A DNA stretch of 19,996 bases from Chloroflexota bacterium. Lineage in GTDB: Bacteria; Chloroflexota; Limnocylindria; Limnocylindrales; CSP1-4. The stretch lies in assembly GCA_021786915.1 (NCBI GenBank), contig JAJYMP010000667.1, positions 1 through 19,996 of the forward strand. Reading direction: 5' to 3'. Below are positions 1-9,300 of the stretch, piece after piece (positions within the stretch are counted from its first letter, which is position 1; every line of letters begins with the position of its first letter). The position numbers and the translations under genes are program-made. Under the pieces are notes generated by a model. The model was not told the DNA's origin, did no database searches, and was given only the letters and a program-made list of their open reading frames with translations.

Positions 1-99
1 CTCGTCCGACTCAGGCTCCTGCGCCTCAACGCCACCTGGAACTCCTATTGGGCAGAGCGCTTCACCGCAGCGCTGCGGCCCTGGCCATCAGCTGCGTGA
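1..99 (+). CDS. C-terminal end of an unidentified protein (partial, runs off left edge)
   Basis: An open frame enters from the left edge and ends at TGA 97-99, giving 32 residues that finish LRPWPSAA. It contains a tryptophan/tyrosine-rich piece, LNATWNSYW. I vaguely associate such a tail with transposase C-termini, but this is too little sequence to name a family. A perfect 9-bp inverted repeat (117-125/155-163) follows the stop. The frame could also be chance, because it is short and its start lies outside the window. Confidence 0.35.
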   Translation, partial: LVRLRLLRLNATWNSYWAERFTAALRPWPSAA

Positions 100-116
100 G
101 TCACGGCACAGAAAAA

Positions 117-163
117 GGGATGCTTCCAGCCGCATGTCGTTCCTAGCCGCACGTAAGCATCCC
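117..163. repeat. 9-bp perfect inverted repeat with 29-nt loop
   Basis: GGGATGCTT at 117-125 pairs exactly with AAGCATCCC at 155-163. The inner arms are also partly related (agccgca and agccgcacg). It lies 18 bp after the stop of the partial plus-strand frame and beyond the decayed fragment of the interrupted minus-strand gene. It could be a long-loop terminator without a T-run, or the end of an old mobile element. Neither reading is proven. Confidence 0.4.
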
Positions 164-164
164 A

Positions 165-299
165 ACGTCTGGCCGGCGCGGGCCCCGCGTGCCGCGACCT
201 CGGGAGACCAGCCCCATCGCCACCCGCGATCGAACTGCTCGACTGGTACCACCGGCGGAGTCAACCTAGTCACGCGCGAGCAGATCGGGGTAGCGCGCG
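165..299 (-). pseudogene. Decayed distal fragment of the gene interrupted by the IS21 element
   Basis: If the element and one copy of the 6-bp duplication are removed, the frame that starts at 2936 continues here as ELLARYPDLLARD and then meets an in-frame TAG (266-268). From memory, an uncharacterised family found near restriction genes has LLAxYPxLLAGDQ followed by RRWLLVSRE. The TAG sits where the glutamine codon CAG would be. Further on, the pieces RW, LVSR and EVA appear in shifting frames, which fits frameshift decay. No trace is recognisable beyond about 165. The LLARYPDLL continuity is seen directly in the sequence. The family assignment is recalled, and the decay path is inferred. 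Confidence 0.5.
294..299. repeat. Left copy of 6-bp target-site duplication (CGCGCG)
   Basis: CGCGCG directly abuts the left element end at 300 and is repeated at 2836-2841 against the right end. The length suits the IS21 family (usually 4-8 bp). Collapsing the two copies restores a sensible reading frame across the target gene. The sequence is low in complexity, so that restored frame is the stronger argument. Confidence 0.6.
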
Positions 300-373
300 T
301 GTCAAGGGACACGGGAACTTCCTCCTGGACGGACAGCTGGACTCCATCTCCGCGGACACGTGATCTCCACGCC

Positions 374-391
374 GACGGACAGCTGATCTCC
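374..391 (+). repeat. IS21 subterminal repeat, left copy
   Basis: GACGGACAGCTGATCTCC is an exact 18-bp match to the reverse complement of 2768-2785. A diverged copy lies at 328-345. In IS21 elements such repeated terminal sites are transposase-binding sites, a role inferred here from the family. Confidence 0.75.
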
Positions 392-399
392 GGTGGTGG

Positions 400-1173
400 T
401 CAGCCGAGCGGCACCACCCCCTTCCCGGCGGTCGCCTCGGCGAGCCGATAGGACGCGCCCTCGGTGAGCACGACATGGGCGTGGTGGAGGAGCCAGTCGA
501 CGGTCGCGGTGGCGAGCGTCTTGGGCATGATCGTGTCGAAGCCCGACGGGTGGAGGTTCGAGGTGACCGCGACGCTCCGCCGTTCGTAGGCGGCATCGAC
601 GACCCGGTAGAAGGCCTCGGCCGCCTCCTGCCCGGCCGGGAGCATCCCGATGTCGTCGACGACGATCAGCTCGCTGCGGCAGATCCGGGCGACGACCCGT
701 CCGACCGAGCCGTCGACCTTGGCCCGCCCGATCGTCGCGGTGAGCGACTCGAGGCTGAACCAGGCGACCCGCTGGCCCGCCTCGATCGCCGCGGCGGCGA
801 GCCCCTCGAGAAAGTGTGTCTTGCCCGTCCCCGACGGCCCGCACAGGGCGAGGTTCTCGGCCCGCCCGAGCCACTCGAGGGTGGCGAGCGCGTGCTGGGT
901 CGGGAGCGGGATCGCCGACTCGGCCTCCCGCCACGAGGCGAGCGTCTTGCCCGACGGGAAGCCGGCCGCCCGGCGGCGCATCGCCGTCGTCGCCGCGTCC
1001 CGTCCGGCCGCCTCCTCGGCGAGCAGGACCCGGAGGACCTCGGCCGGATCCCAGCGCTGCGATCTGGCGACCGCAAGGACCTCGGGGGCGGCCCGGCGGA
1101 TGTACGGCAGGCGGAGCCGATGGAGGACGGCGGTCAGCTCGGCCGGCAGGGCCGGCGCCACGGGCGGGTTCAT
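400..1173 (-). CDS. istB: IS21-family helper ATPase IstB
   Basis: This 257-residue AAA+ ATPase assists the IstA transposase in target selection. It has an intact Walker A motif GPSGTGKT (residues 112-119), a Walker B motif LIVVDDIG (169-176) and a sensor-like VTSNLHP segment. Length is normal for IstB. Its ATG overlaps the istA stop as ATGA (1170-1173), which indicates translational coupling. Nothing in the frame is broken, so IstB could still be made, but its partner transposase gene is frameshifted. Confidence 0.93.
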   Translation of the reverse strand: MNPPVAPALPAELTAVLHRLRLPYIRRAAPEVLAVARSQRWDPAEVLRVLLAEEAAGRDAATTAMRRRAAGFPSGKTLASWREAESAIPLPTQHALATLEWLGRAENLALCGPSGTGKTHFLEGLAAAAIEAGQRVAWFSLESLTATIGRAKVDGSVGRVVARICRSELIVVDDIGMLPAGQEAAEAFYRVVDAAYERRSVAVTSNLHPSGFDTIMPKTLATATVDWLLHHAHVVLTEGASYRLAEATAGKGVVPLG

Positions 1174-2677
1174 CGCTCGAAGCCCGCCCAGGCGCCGGTG
1201 CCCGGCTGGACCGAGTACGTCTCGTCAGAGGCGGTCAGGGCCCCGGCGGGCTCGCGACCGGCGAGGTGGTCGAGGATCGCCGGCAGGTCGCCCTCGGCGA
1301 AGCGCCCCGCGGCCGCCGCCTCGGCCAGGGCCGCATCGACCCGCTCGGCTCCGACGAGCGCGGCGAGCTCGACGGCTCTCGTCATCTTGGACCGGATCCG
1401 GGACGCGCCGGCGGCCGCCGCCGTGAGGAGCCAGGCGGTGGCGCCGGGGCCCAAGGCGACGAACGCCCGCTCGGCCGGGTCGACGGGCCTGGGCCTGGGC
1501 GGGCTGATCCGTCGCCCGGACGGATGGTCAGGGTAATGGGCATCCTCGATCCGGGGATGACCGGACCTGGAGCGGGCATGGCGGGCGATCTCGCGAAGGC
1601 CGGTATCGGTCCGGGCGACGATCACGACCTCGTCGCCGCTCACTCGGACCCAGACCTCCGAGCCCACGAACTCGCGGGGCGTCGAGTAGCGGACAGAGCC
1701 CAGGCGGATCGTCTGATCGTCGTGGACAAGGCGGGTCTCGCCCAAGGCCGCCGTGTACGGGGTGGCGGGCAGGACGTGGAGGCGGGCGCGCTCGAGGACG
1801 AGCAGTTCGTCGGGCCGGCGGCCGGTCTCCCGGTGGACCCGGCCGTTCACGGTGGCACGGAAGGCGACGCAGGCGTCGGCGAGCTCGGCGAAGCTTCCGT
1901 AGTCGGCGCGCAGGTTCGCCTCCGTCGGGACGAGGTCGGCCTTGGCGATCCGGACGGTCGCCTCCGAGCCGCCCTTGGTCTCCGGTCGAACGGGGCGCAG
2001 GCGAGGACCTGGACCCCATCGTGGCGCCCGGCCGCGACGATCTCCGCGTGGCGGACCCCGACCCCGGCGATCCGATCGACCGTGATCGTCTTCTCGTTGT
2101 CGGTGAGGATGTAGGTCGGCGCGCCGCCGATGATCTGCAGGGTGGCATCGAGGCAGGCGAGCAGGCTGCCCATCGTCCGGTCCCAGGTGGGGAGCACGAC
2201 CCGAAACCGGCTCCAGGCCAGCCAGGCGCAGAAGAGCAGGGTCGGGCGGCCGTCCACCGTTGGTCCCTGGCCCCAGTCGAACTGGAGCCACATCCCAGGC
2301 TCGGTGATCCAGGGCCGGTACGTTCGCCGTCGGCCGGCCCGATCGGCCGCCTTGGCCTTGCGGACCGCCCGGCGGGTCGTCCGCTCAGAGCCGGTGTACG
2401 GCTGTCCGGGATCGAGGGCTTTGAGCTTGACGTGGACGACGTCGGCCCGGATCTTGCCGCCCGAGCGCTCGACCAGCTCCTCGATCTTGGCCCGGAAGGG
2501 ATCGACGAGCATCGGCCGAGGCGTGCGGGCGTGGGGGTCTCGCCCGCGGTCGCGGGCCTCGATGTAGCGGGCGACGGTCTTGGGATCGCAGCCGGCCAGC
2601 TCGGCCGCCGAGTGGGCGCAGTGGGTGAGGTCGAATGCTTCGAGGATCTCCATGATCTCCCTGTCAGACTTCTGCAC
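1170..2677 (-). pseudogene. istA: IS21-family transposase IstA, single-base frameshift
   Basis: The proposed start is GTG at 2677-2675, with GGAGGG just upstream. The first part has an N-terminal helix-turn-helix-like region (MEILEAFDL to KTVARYIEA). The first two catalytic acidic residues of the DDE core lie in QFDWGQG and ILTDNEKT. After CAPFD the frame shifts: the sequence GACCGGAGACC near 1984-1988 would need one more C (GACCCGGAG) to continue as DPETKGGSEATVRIAK, which is found intact in the next frame. The third catalytic glutamate (KGGSE) and the rest through GFER lie after the shift, so the product cannot be active without frameshifting. The change is in a C-run, so an assembly or sequencing error is possible. 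Confidence 0.85.
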
Positions 2678-2767
2678 GGTCCCTCCGGTCGGGCTGGCGG
2701 TGTGGGGGTGAACACCACAAGCGTCGCCCACCGGGGGGATCGTCGTGCCGGAATGGACCGTCTCCTT

Positions 2768-2785
2768 GGAGATCAGCTGTCCGTC
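2768..2785 (-). repeat. IS21 subterminal repeat, right copy
   Basis: This is the exact reverse complement of 374-391. A related copy (GTCCGTGTCCGTC) follows at about 2795-2807. The two copies, together with the TGTCA ends, define the element boundaries. Confidence 0.75.
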
Positions 2786-2835
2786 AGAGCGGAGGTCCGT
2801 GTCCGTCTAGAGGGAGATTCCCATGTCCGCTGTCA

Positions 2836-2841
2836 CGCGCG
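2836..2841. repeat. Right copy of 6-bp target-site duplication (CGCGCG)
   Basis: It abuts the right element end (…TGTCA at 2831-2835) and matches 294-299. It lies within the LLAR codons of the interrupted gene. Confidence 0.6.
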
Positions 2842-2936
2842 AGCAGCTCCTGGAGGGCGGGCTCGGCTTCGTAGGGCTGCTCGCGCAGCTCGGTGAGGCC
2901 GCCGTCCTCGCCCACCAGGAAGATCGAGCCGCTCAT
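2836..2936 (-). pseudogene. 5' fragment of fourth restriction-operon gene, cut by IS21
   Basis: The start is ATG at 2936-2934, seven bases after the methyltransferase stop, with GGAGG in the gap, so translation looks well supported. The first 33 codons read MSGSIFLVGEDGGLTELREQ and continue PYEAEPALQELLAR up to the element end. From memory this resembles the N-terminus of an uncharacterised family found beside restriction genes (short beta start, EQPYxxE, LQELLAxYPxLLAGDQ). The full-length members carry a nuclease-like LVEVKRSSDTRIRREV segment. That part is not present here, so the nuclease idea is inference. Reading through into the element adds only a short tail before a stop. The remainder of the gene is the decayed fragment at 165-299. 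Confidence 0.7.
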
Positions 2937-2943
2937 CGCCTCC

Positions 2944-5511
2944 TCACACCCGATACACCTTCAGCACCTCGTCGCCGTAGTGGTTGATCACCTTGACCGC
3001 GATCCGGCCAGTGGATGGGCGGGGGAACGGGCGGCTGACGGTCGAGTAGAGGGTGGCCCAGGCGGCCTCGTCGATCTCGGCCCGGAGGGCGCGCTTGAGC
3101 TTGTCGTAGGGCTCGTCGTCGCCGCAGAAGTAGGCGTGGCGGACGAAGAAGGCGCGGCCGTTGTAGTCGGTGTCGATGAACCAGCAGGCGATGTCCGCGA
3201 GACCGCCGCCATCGGCGCCCGAGCGGATCTCGCCGGTCGTCGGGTCGTAGACATCGAGGCCGCGGATCGCGACCTGCAGCTGATCGCCCTCGACCGGACG
3301 GACCTCGACGTCGGGCTCGCCGAAGACGGTGAACAAATTGCCGGCGCGGGTCTTCTTCAGGAGGTCCTCGGCCATCCGCAGGTCCGGGTTCATGTTGGCC
3401 CGCAGGACCGTGAGCCGGCCGAGCTTGCTCGCCTGCTCGCCGGCCGAGGCATCGAAGGCGAAGCCGCAGACGACAAGGAGGTCGAAGCCGGCCTTGGCGG
3501 CCTCGACTGCAGCGTCGCGGATCAGCTCGGCACCGACCGTGCCGTACTCGGGCCCAAGCGCGATCGCGGCACGCTTCGAGTGCTCGCCCTCCTGGTAGAC
3601 GCCCTCGGCCTGGAGCCAGATCCCGGGATACGGCTCGAGGGTCTCGAAGCGGAGGCGCTCGCCCCTGATCCGGTTGTCGACGCCCGAGGCGCGCAGGTTG
3701 TCAAGGATCGTCTCGACGTACCGCCCGCTCTCCTCCAGGGGGGCCCGTGCCGCGGCCGGTTCGTCCTCCGGGCTGTCGGCGACGACCCGGTGGGGCGAGA
3801 GGCTCTCGACGGTGAACGGCCCGGCGACGCGGACGACCTTCGGGTCACTGTACGGGCGGTCGTAGAGGATCTCGGTCTCGGCGTGGCGGGCGATCGCGGC
3901 GTCGATCTCCTCCCGCGTCATCCCCTCGTGGATGTCGGGGTTCTGGGCGATCGACTTCAGGGTGACGTGCGGCACCCGCTCATAGACGAAGCCCTGGCGG
4001 ATGTCGCCCTCGGTCGGACCGCCCAGGACCGGCTGGCCGGCGAGCTCGGCCTCCTTCCTGCGCCCTTCGGGCGAGTCGGCGAGGAGATAGTACGGATAGC
4101 GGGCCGACATCAGCCGGGTGCGCGCGAGCGCGAGCGCGACGCGGGAGGTGTCGATCGTGATCCAGCGTCGACCCCACTGCTCCGCGACGTAGGCCGTTGT
4201 GCCGGAGCCGCAGGTTGGGTCGAGGACGAGATCACCGGGGTCGGTGGTCATGAGGAGGCAGCGTTCGATGACGCGGGGATGGGTCTGGACCACAAAGATG
4301 CGATCCGACCCGAAGCCCGCCTGCTGCGTATCCAGCCAGAGGTTAGGCACCGGGGCCGGCAACGACTCGTGCATGAAGCGCTTGACCCGGAGCTGACGGC
4401 CGAAATCGTATAGGCGCCCGGCTACCGCGAGTCTGTCGAGGCCAGCCCGGTCGGTACTCCAGTGACGTCCCGCTGGCGGCCTGAAGTCTTTATCGCCGAA
4501 TCGGTAGGTGAACGTTCCGGATGGCGACTCACCCTGTGAGGAGGAGTCGCGGAGAGCGTACCGGCCTCGAGGATCATCTTCGTACGGGAAATCCGCTGGA
4601 CCCAATGGCTCCGGTGAATAGAGCTGGCGGAACTTGAGGGTGCCATCCGCCCGGCCCGGGCTGTACCAAAGCAGTAGGTCGAATACGCGATCAAGCGCGA
4701 CGGAGCCACGTCCAGTTGTGGTGCGGTAGGCGATTTCCGCCACGAAGTTCTTGCTGCCGAAGACCTCGTCCATCACTGCTCGGACAAGGTGGACATTCTC
4801 GTCGCCGATCTGAACAAAGATCGAGCCGGACTCGGTGAGCAGCTCGCGCGCCACCACGAACCGATCGCGCAGGTAGCTCAGGTATGAGTGGATGCCGAGC
4901 TCCCACGTGTCGCGGAACGCGCGGACCTGTTCGGGCTGGCGAGTGGCGTCCTCGGCCTTGCCATCCTTCACGTCCCGTTTCCGCGTACTGACCTGCCAGT
5001 TGCTGCCGAACTTGATCCCGTAGGGCGGGTCGACGTAGATGCACTGGACCTGGCCTTTCAGCCCCTCCTTCTCGGCGAGCGAGGCCATGACGAGGAGCGA
5101 GTCGCCGAGGATCAGCCGGTTCGTCCAGTGCATCGGGTGGCGATAGAACTCGACCCGCTCCTCGAACGGGATGCCGTTGAAGTCACTGAAGAGGTCGAGC
5201 TGCGTGTCGCGTCCGGCGGCGGTCTGAAGACGGAGGTCCTCGATGATCGCCCGGGGCTCGATCTGCTCCTGGATGTAGATCGGCACGGCGGGGACTTCGA
5301 GCGGGGTGCGGTCCTGCTCGTCCTTGCCCTTCCAGACGAGCTGCGGGTCGAGCGAGGGGTCACGTGGGTAGAGCAGGGTCGCCGGGCGCTTCTCCTCGTC
5401 CTCGGCGAAGGCCTCGAGTTCCACGGTCGGGATGTTCACGCGCCGCTCCTTGGGATGGCGGGTGGCGGTGACGGGGGTCGAGCCGGCGGGCCTCGCGATC
5501 CTACGTGCCAT
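2944..5511 (-). CDS. Type III Mod-like site-specific DNA methyltransferase
   Basis: This 855-residue protein should transfer a methyl group from S-adenosylmethionine to adenine N6 or cytosine N4. The catalytic motif IV is DPPY (161-164). The SAM-binding motif I comes after it as LDPTCGSGTT (430-439). Motif IV preceding motif I with a variable region between them marks the beta class, to which type III Mod proteins belong. The long C-terminal half, about 400 residues, is larger than the catalytic core needs and has no motif I can name. The ATG shares one base with the stop of the upstream Abi-type gene (TGATG). Its GGAGGT site lies inside that gene's last codons, so the two are coupled. It probably protects host DNA from the helicase/endonuclease encoded two genes upstream. 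Which base and site are methylated cannot be read from the sequence. Confidence 0.92.
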   Translation of the reverse strand: MARRIARPAGSTPVTATRHPKERRVNIPTVELEAFAEDEEKRPATLLYPRDPSLDPQLVWKGKDEQDRTPLEVPAVPIYIQEQIEPRAIIEDLRLQTAAGRDTQLDLFSDFNGIPFEERVEFYRHPMHWTNRLILGDSLLVMASLAEKEGLKGQVQCIYVDPPYGIKFGSNWQVSTRKRDVKDGKAEDATRQPEQVRAFRDTWELGIHSYLSYLRDRFVVARELLTESGSIFVQIGDENVHLVRAVMDEVFGSKNFVAEIAYRTTTGRGSVALDRVFDLLLWYSPGRADGTLKFRQLYSPEPLGPADFPYEDDPRGRYALRDSSSQGESPSGTFTYRFGDKDFRPPAGRHWSTDRAGLDRLAVAGRLYDFGRQLRVKRFMHESLPAPVPNLWLDTQQAGFGSDRIFVVQTHPRVIERCLLMTTDPGDLVLDPTCGSGTTAYVAEQWGRRWITIDTSRVALALARTRLMSARYPYYLLADSPEGRRKEAELAGQPVLGGPTEGDIRQGFVYERVPHVTLKSIAQNPDIHEGMTREEIDAAIARHAETEILYDRPYSDPKVVRVAGPFTVESLSPHRVVADSPEDEPAAARAPLEESGRYVETILDNLRASGVDNRIRGERLRFETLEPYPGIWLQAEGVYQEGEHSKRAAIALGPEYGTVGAELIRDAAVEAAKAGFDLLVVCGFAFDASAGEQASKLGRLTVLRANMNPDLRMAEDLLKKTRAGNLFTVFGEPDVEVRPVEGDQLQVAIRGLDVYDPTTGEIRSGADGGGLADIACWFIDTDYNGRAFFVRHAYFCGDDEPYDKLKRALRAEIDEAAWATLYSTVSRPFPRPSTGRIAVKVINHYGDEVLKVYRV

Positions 5512-6344
5512 CAGTTACCTCCGGCTTTGTCGGGTGCCTGTACCTGACGCTCACGGATGGTCTCAGCGATGAACGTCGCAACCGTCCACGCGGCACCGGC
5601 GGCAACCCTGGCATGACGTGGGCTCGGCCTCGGCGCACCACGCCTCTTGCCATGGGCGTCCCCCATAACGTTCCTCACCTCGGCCAAGCCTTGGACCGTC
5701 GTTGTCAGGCCCTGGAGGATTTTCTTGTAGACCAGCTCCTCGTGCTGTGAGGGGTCGACATTCAGCGCCAGTGCCGCCTTCTTATAAAGGCTCGGTAGGT
5801 CCTCACGGTCGTCGAATGGAACGCCAAGGTCATCCAGGGCCACCTTGCACGCACTCTCGACTAGCGAACGTGCGGCAGTGATCGCGTCAGCGGGATCGGC
5901 GTCGAGCGAGTCCATGATCCGCCCGAAGTCGGCATCGATCTGGTCGGCTGACAACAGGGCGGCGCGTTCCCTGAACCGCTCGTACATCACTGGTCGCGTA
6001 GGCCGAAGTCCGGAGCCGTCCCACTCGTAACTGGCGGCGTTCAGGCGGCGCATCAATCGGGCGACATCAGGAGCTTCGGAGTCCGGCCCCACCTTCCATT
6101 CAATGAGTTGCTGCTCGATCGCCCGGATGAGACGCGCCGCGTCGCGTGGGTTCCCGAGATCAAGGGAAGCAAGGTACCCGGCCACGCGCGACCGCCTCGC
6201 GCCAGCTTCCTCGGCTTCCTCGGCCTCTGCGTCGAAGTCGAACCCGAGGTCCCGGTAGAAGTCATCGATCTCGCGCAGGACCGATCGCGACGGGTAGCAC
6301 TCCTTGAATGCCGTGACGACCTGCGGCGGGATCAGGACTGCCAT
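5511..6344 (-). CDS. Abortive-infection C-terminal domain protein
   Basis: This is a 277-residue soluble protein. The C-terminal ~120 residues (SLVESACKVALDDLGVPFDD, then LYKKAALALNV, VQGLAEVRNVMGDAHGK and PSPRHARVAAGAAW) match my memory of the Abi_C domain seen in phage-abortive proteins. The N-terminal half is helical with an acidic stretch (EAEEAEEAGARR) and is not recognised. The gene starts one base after the stop of the helicase gene and overlaps the methyltransferase start by one base. It is therefore embedded between the R-like and M-like genes and should be made with them. The expected role, by family and context, is a defence effector or a regulator of the complex. The activity itself is unknown. 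Confidence 0.82.
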   Translation of the reverse strand: MAVLIPPQVVTAFKECYPSRSVLREIDDFYRDLGFDFDAEAEEAEEAGARRSRVAGYLASLDLGNPRDAARLIRAIEQQLIEWKVGPDSEAPDVARLMRRLNAASYEWDGSGLRPTRPVMYERFRERAALLSADQIDADFGRIMDSLDADPADAITAARSLVESACKVALDDLGVPFDDREDLPSLYKKAALALNVDPSQHEELVYKKILQGLTTTVQGLAEVRNVMGDAHGKRRGAPRPSPRHARVAAGAAWTVATFIAETIRERQVQAPDKAGGN

Positions 6345-6345
6345 C

Positions 6346-9300
6346 TCACTCGGCCTTCCGGGCGACCATGTTGGACCGACATTCCTCGGCGATCGCCTCG
6401 ACCTTGGCCCGGATCAGGTGTTCGGCGTCCCACGGGTCGGTCAGCTCCAGGAAGAACCAGCGCCCGAAGCGGCCGTCATGGTTCACGGCCGGCACCCACA
6501 GGGTCTCCGCGGTGGCGACCTTGGCCGCCTTCTGCGCCTTCTGCTCGCCGGTCACCTCGACGATGAGCTGGCCGGGGACGTCGCCACCGGAGGCCGCGGC
6601 CATGCGGACGATGAAATCGGGTACGTAGTGGTGGGCCTGGCCCTCCCAGGCGTAGGGGATCTTGAAGTTGAGGCCCCGGTGCTGGCTCTGGTTCTTCGCG
6701 TAGCCCTCGACCTCGGGTATCTCGTCGAGGACCGCGGCAACCTTCGCCTCCCAGCCCGAGTCGATCACGACGTAGTTGAGATGGCTCTTCTCGGTGGCAT
6801 AGACGTCCTTGGTGGTCGTGAAGTCGACGTAGCGGGTCGAGCCGACCGGCTCGTAGGGGCGCAGGATCGGCAGGAGGCGCTTCTCGCCCGCGGTGCCGCG
6901 CACGATCGAGCGGTAGATCCGGTCGGCGGCGTCGTGGCTCTCCTCGGCGAGGAGGAGGAGCTGGGGGAAGGCGTGGTCCTTGCAGACGACGCACTCGGCG
7001 AGCCAGCGGCGGGTGATCGCGAGCACCTGTGGGAAGAGCCAGGGCCGCTCGGCGCCGTCGGCGTCACGGAATTTGTCCTGGAGGACCCGACGGGCCAGGA
7101 CGAAGGCGACCTCCTGGAGCCGGCGCGCCTCGAGCTCGGCCAGGTCGGTCACGGTCGACTCGCCGACGATCGGGTCGAGTCGGGTGGTGAGCGCGACCTC
7201 GCCCGCCGAGAGGGTCTTCACCGACTCTTCGCTGAACACCGCGTCGAGGCGCTCGGTGGGGAGCTCGTGGCGATAGCCCACCACCCGGGGGAAGCTGATC
7301 TCGAACCGTTCGCGCTCGGGCAGCGCACGCACGCGATGGGTCGGCTTCGCCTTGTGGACGGCACCTGAGCCGGTCGTCGGGATGAAGCTGAAGGGGACGC
7401 CGTAGACCTCGGCGTATTCAGGCTCGAACATCCCGTCCGCGTTCGGTTCGTAGCTCATCCGCCGCAGGCCGCGGCCGACGACCTGCTCGCACAGGAGCTG
7501 GGTACCAAAGGCGCGGACGCCGAGGATGTGGGTGACGGTCGTCGCGTCCCAGCCCTCGGTGAGCATCGAGACCGAGACGACGCAGCGGACCTGCTCACCG
7601 AGCCTGCCGGGCTTGCCGATCGTGTTCATCACCTCGCGCAGGAGGTCCTCGTCGGTGATCTCCTCGACCGACCGACCCGGTGAGCGGAGCACCCACTCGC
7701 GCTTGAACTCCTCGATCTCGGCCGCGGCGAGCTTCTTGAAGGCAGGATCGAGCGCCTCGCCCGACTCGAGTTGCGCCGAGTCGATCAGGAGGCTGTTCGG
7801 GCGCTCGGTCCAGCGTCCGCCCTCGACGTTCGAGAAGAGCGCGAGCTTGCCCGGCACCAGGACGCTCGATCCGTCGGGCAGGGTGCGCTCCCAGCCTGCG
7901 AGGTAGTCGAACACGAGCTTGCTGATCGCGGTGTTCTGGCAGACGACGATGAACACCGGCGGGGTCCCGATCCGCTCGGCCTCCCAGGCGCGGAACGAGC
8001 GCTCGTAGTTGCCGTACAGGGATAGGAGCGCCGCCTCGAGCTCCTTGGGCAACTCGCGGCTGTCGGCGCCGAGCTCGCCGGTCGTGCGCCCCTTCCGGGG
8101 CAGCTCGTCGCGCACCCGCAGCCAGAGGTCGCGGTACACCGGACTGGCGCCGGTCATCGCGTCGTCGGCGACCGGCACCCGGGGTATCTTCACGACGCCT
8201 GACTCGATCGCATCGATCAGGCTGAAGTCGGACACGACCCAGGGAAAGAGCGTGCCCTCCGGGTACCCCGAGCCGCGCAGGAAGAACGGCGTGGCGCTCA
8301 GATCGTGGATCGCGCGGATGCCGATCTTCTCGTGGACCGCGCGCAGACCGTTCAGCCAGACGCGCGCCGCCTCGGCCTCGCGGCGGACCTCGGCCCGTTC
8401 GTCTGCGGCAAGCTTCTCGGCCTCGGCCTGCGGGGCCGACTGGTAGCAGTGGTGGGCCTCGTCGTTGAGGACGACGATGTTGCGCTTGCTGCCGAGCGCG
8501 CGGCAGACCCGGCGGACCATCTCGCCCGGGGTCTCCTTGAATCGCTCGAGGTCGCCGTCGGGCCCGGCGAGCACCTTCTTCGTGAGCGACGCCGCCTCGA
8601 ACGTGTCGCGCCGGATGAAGGCGTGGAAGTTCGTGATCAGGATCCGCGCCGCCTGGAGGCGCGTGAGCTGGTCGTCGGTGACAAGATCGCGCTCCCGGTA
8701 GTAGTTGCCGGGCATGTTCGGGAGCAGGACCGCGAGACGGTCGCGGATCGTGATCCCCGGCGTGACAACGAGGAACGTGTCGGCAAAGCGCCGATCCTGG
8801 GGGCTGGCGAGCTTGTTGAGCGTGTGCCAGGCGATGAGCATCGCCATGACCACGGTCTTGCCCGAGCCGGTGGCCATCTTGTGGGCGATCCGGTAGAGCC
8901 CCGGGTTCTTGCCCTCGTTCGCCTCGCGCAGGCGGTTCTCGATCCAGGGCTGGGTGCGCCCGGCGACCTCGGTCAGGAAGATCGCGGTCTCGAGCGCCTC
9001 GACCTGGCAGAAGAAGAGCGGGTTCGTGCGCCCAGGGTCCGTCCAGTACTCGAGGAGCTCGCGGGTGACCGCGGTGATCCCCGGGTACCCTGCGCGGCGC
9101 CAGAGCCCGACGTGCTCGCGGACCTGGTTGATGAAGGCGTTGGGCTGGAGGCGCTCGGCGGTCCAGCTCTCACCCGGGAGGGTGAGCTGGGTGCCGGCGA
9201 CCTTCTTCCTCGGCTGGGCAATCGGGATGAAGAAGCTCGATGGGCGGCGGCCCGGAACGACGCGGCTCGTGATGCCGTCATCGTCGAACTCGAAGTAGCG

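Larger units (their letters stand above)
300..2835 (-). mobile_element. Complete IS21-family insertion sequence, about 2.54 kb
   Basis: The element carries an istA-like gene followed by istB with a 4-bp ATGA overlap, the standard IS21 layout. The left end reads TGTCAAGGGACACGGGAA (300-317). The right end, read from 2835 inward, is TGACAGCGGACATGGGAA, so the two are imperfect inverted ends. Inside them the multiple repeats typical of IS21 ends are present: GACGGACAGCTGATCTCC at 374-391 has an exact inverted copy at 2768-2785, and related GACGGACA repeats lie near 328-340 and 2792-2807. The flanks are CGCGCG on both sides. It is inserted 33 codons into the fourth gene of the restriction operon. 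The transposase is frameshifted, so the copy is probably not autonomous. Confidence 0.85.

Noticed and set aside
271..283. 13-bp direct repeat CACGCGCGAGCAG, also at 2834-2846, as a target duplication
   Set aside because: It is explained by the repeated LLAR codons of the target gene plus the TG of the element end; the left element end is at 300, not 284.
1170..2677. Programmed frameshift in istA
   Set aside because: IstA is normally one frame; there is no slippery heptamer or downstream structure that I can see, only a missing C.
2893..4413. Long plus-strand open frame opposite the methyltransferase
   Set aside because: The opposite strand has clear methyltransferase motifs; the plus translation has none.
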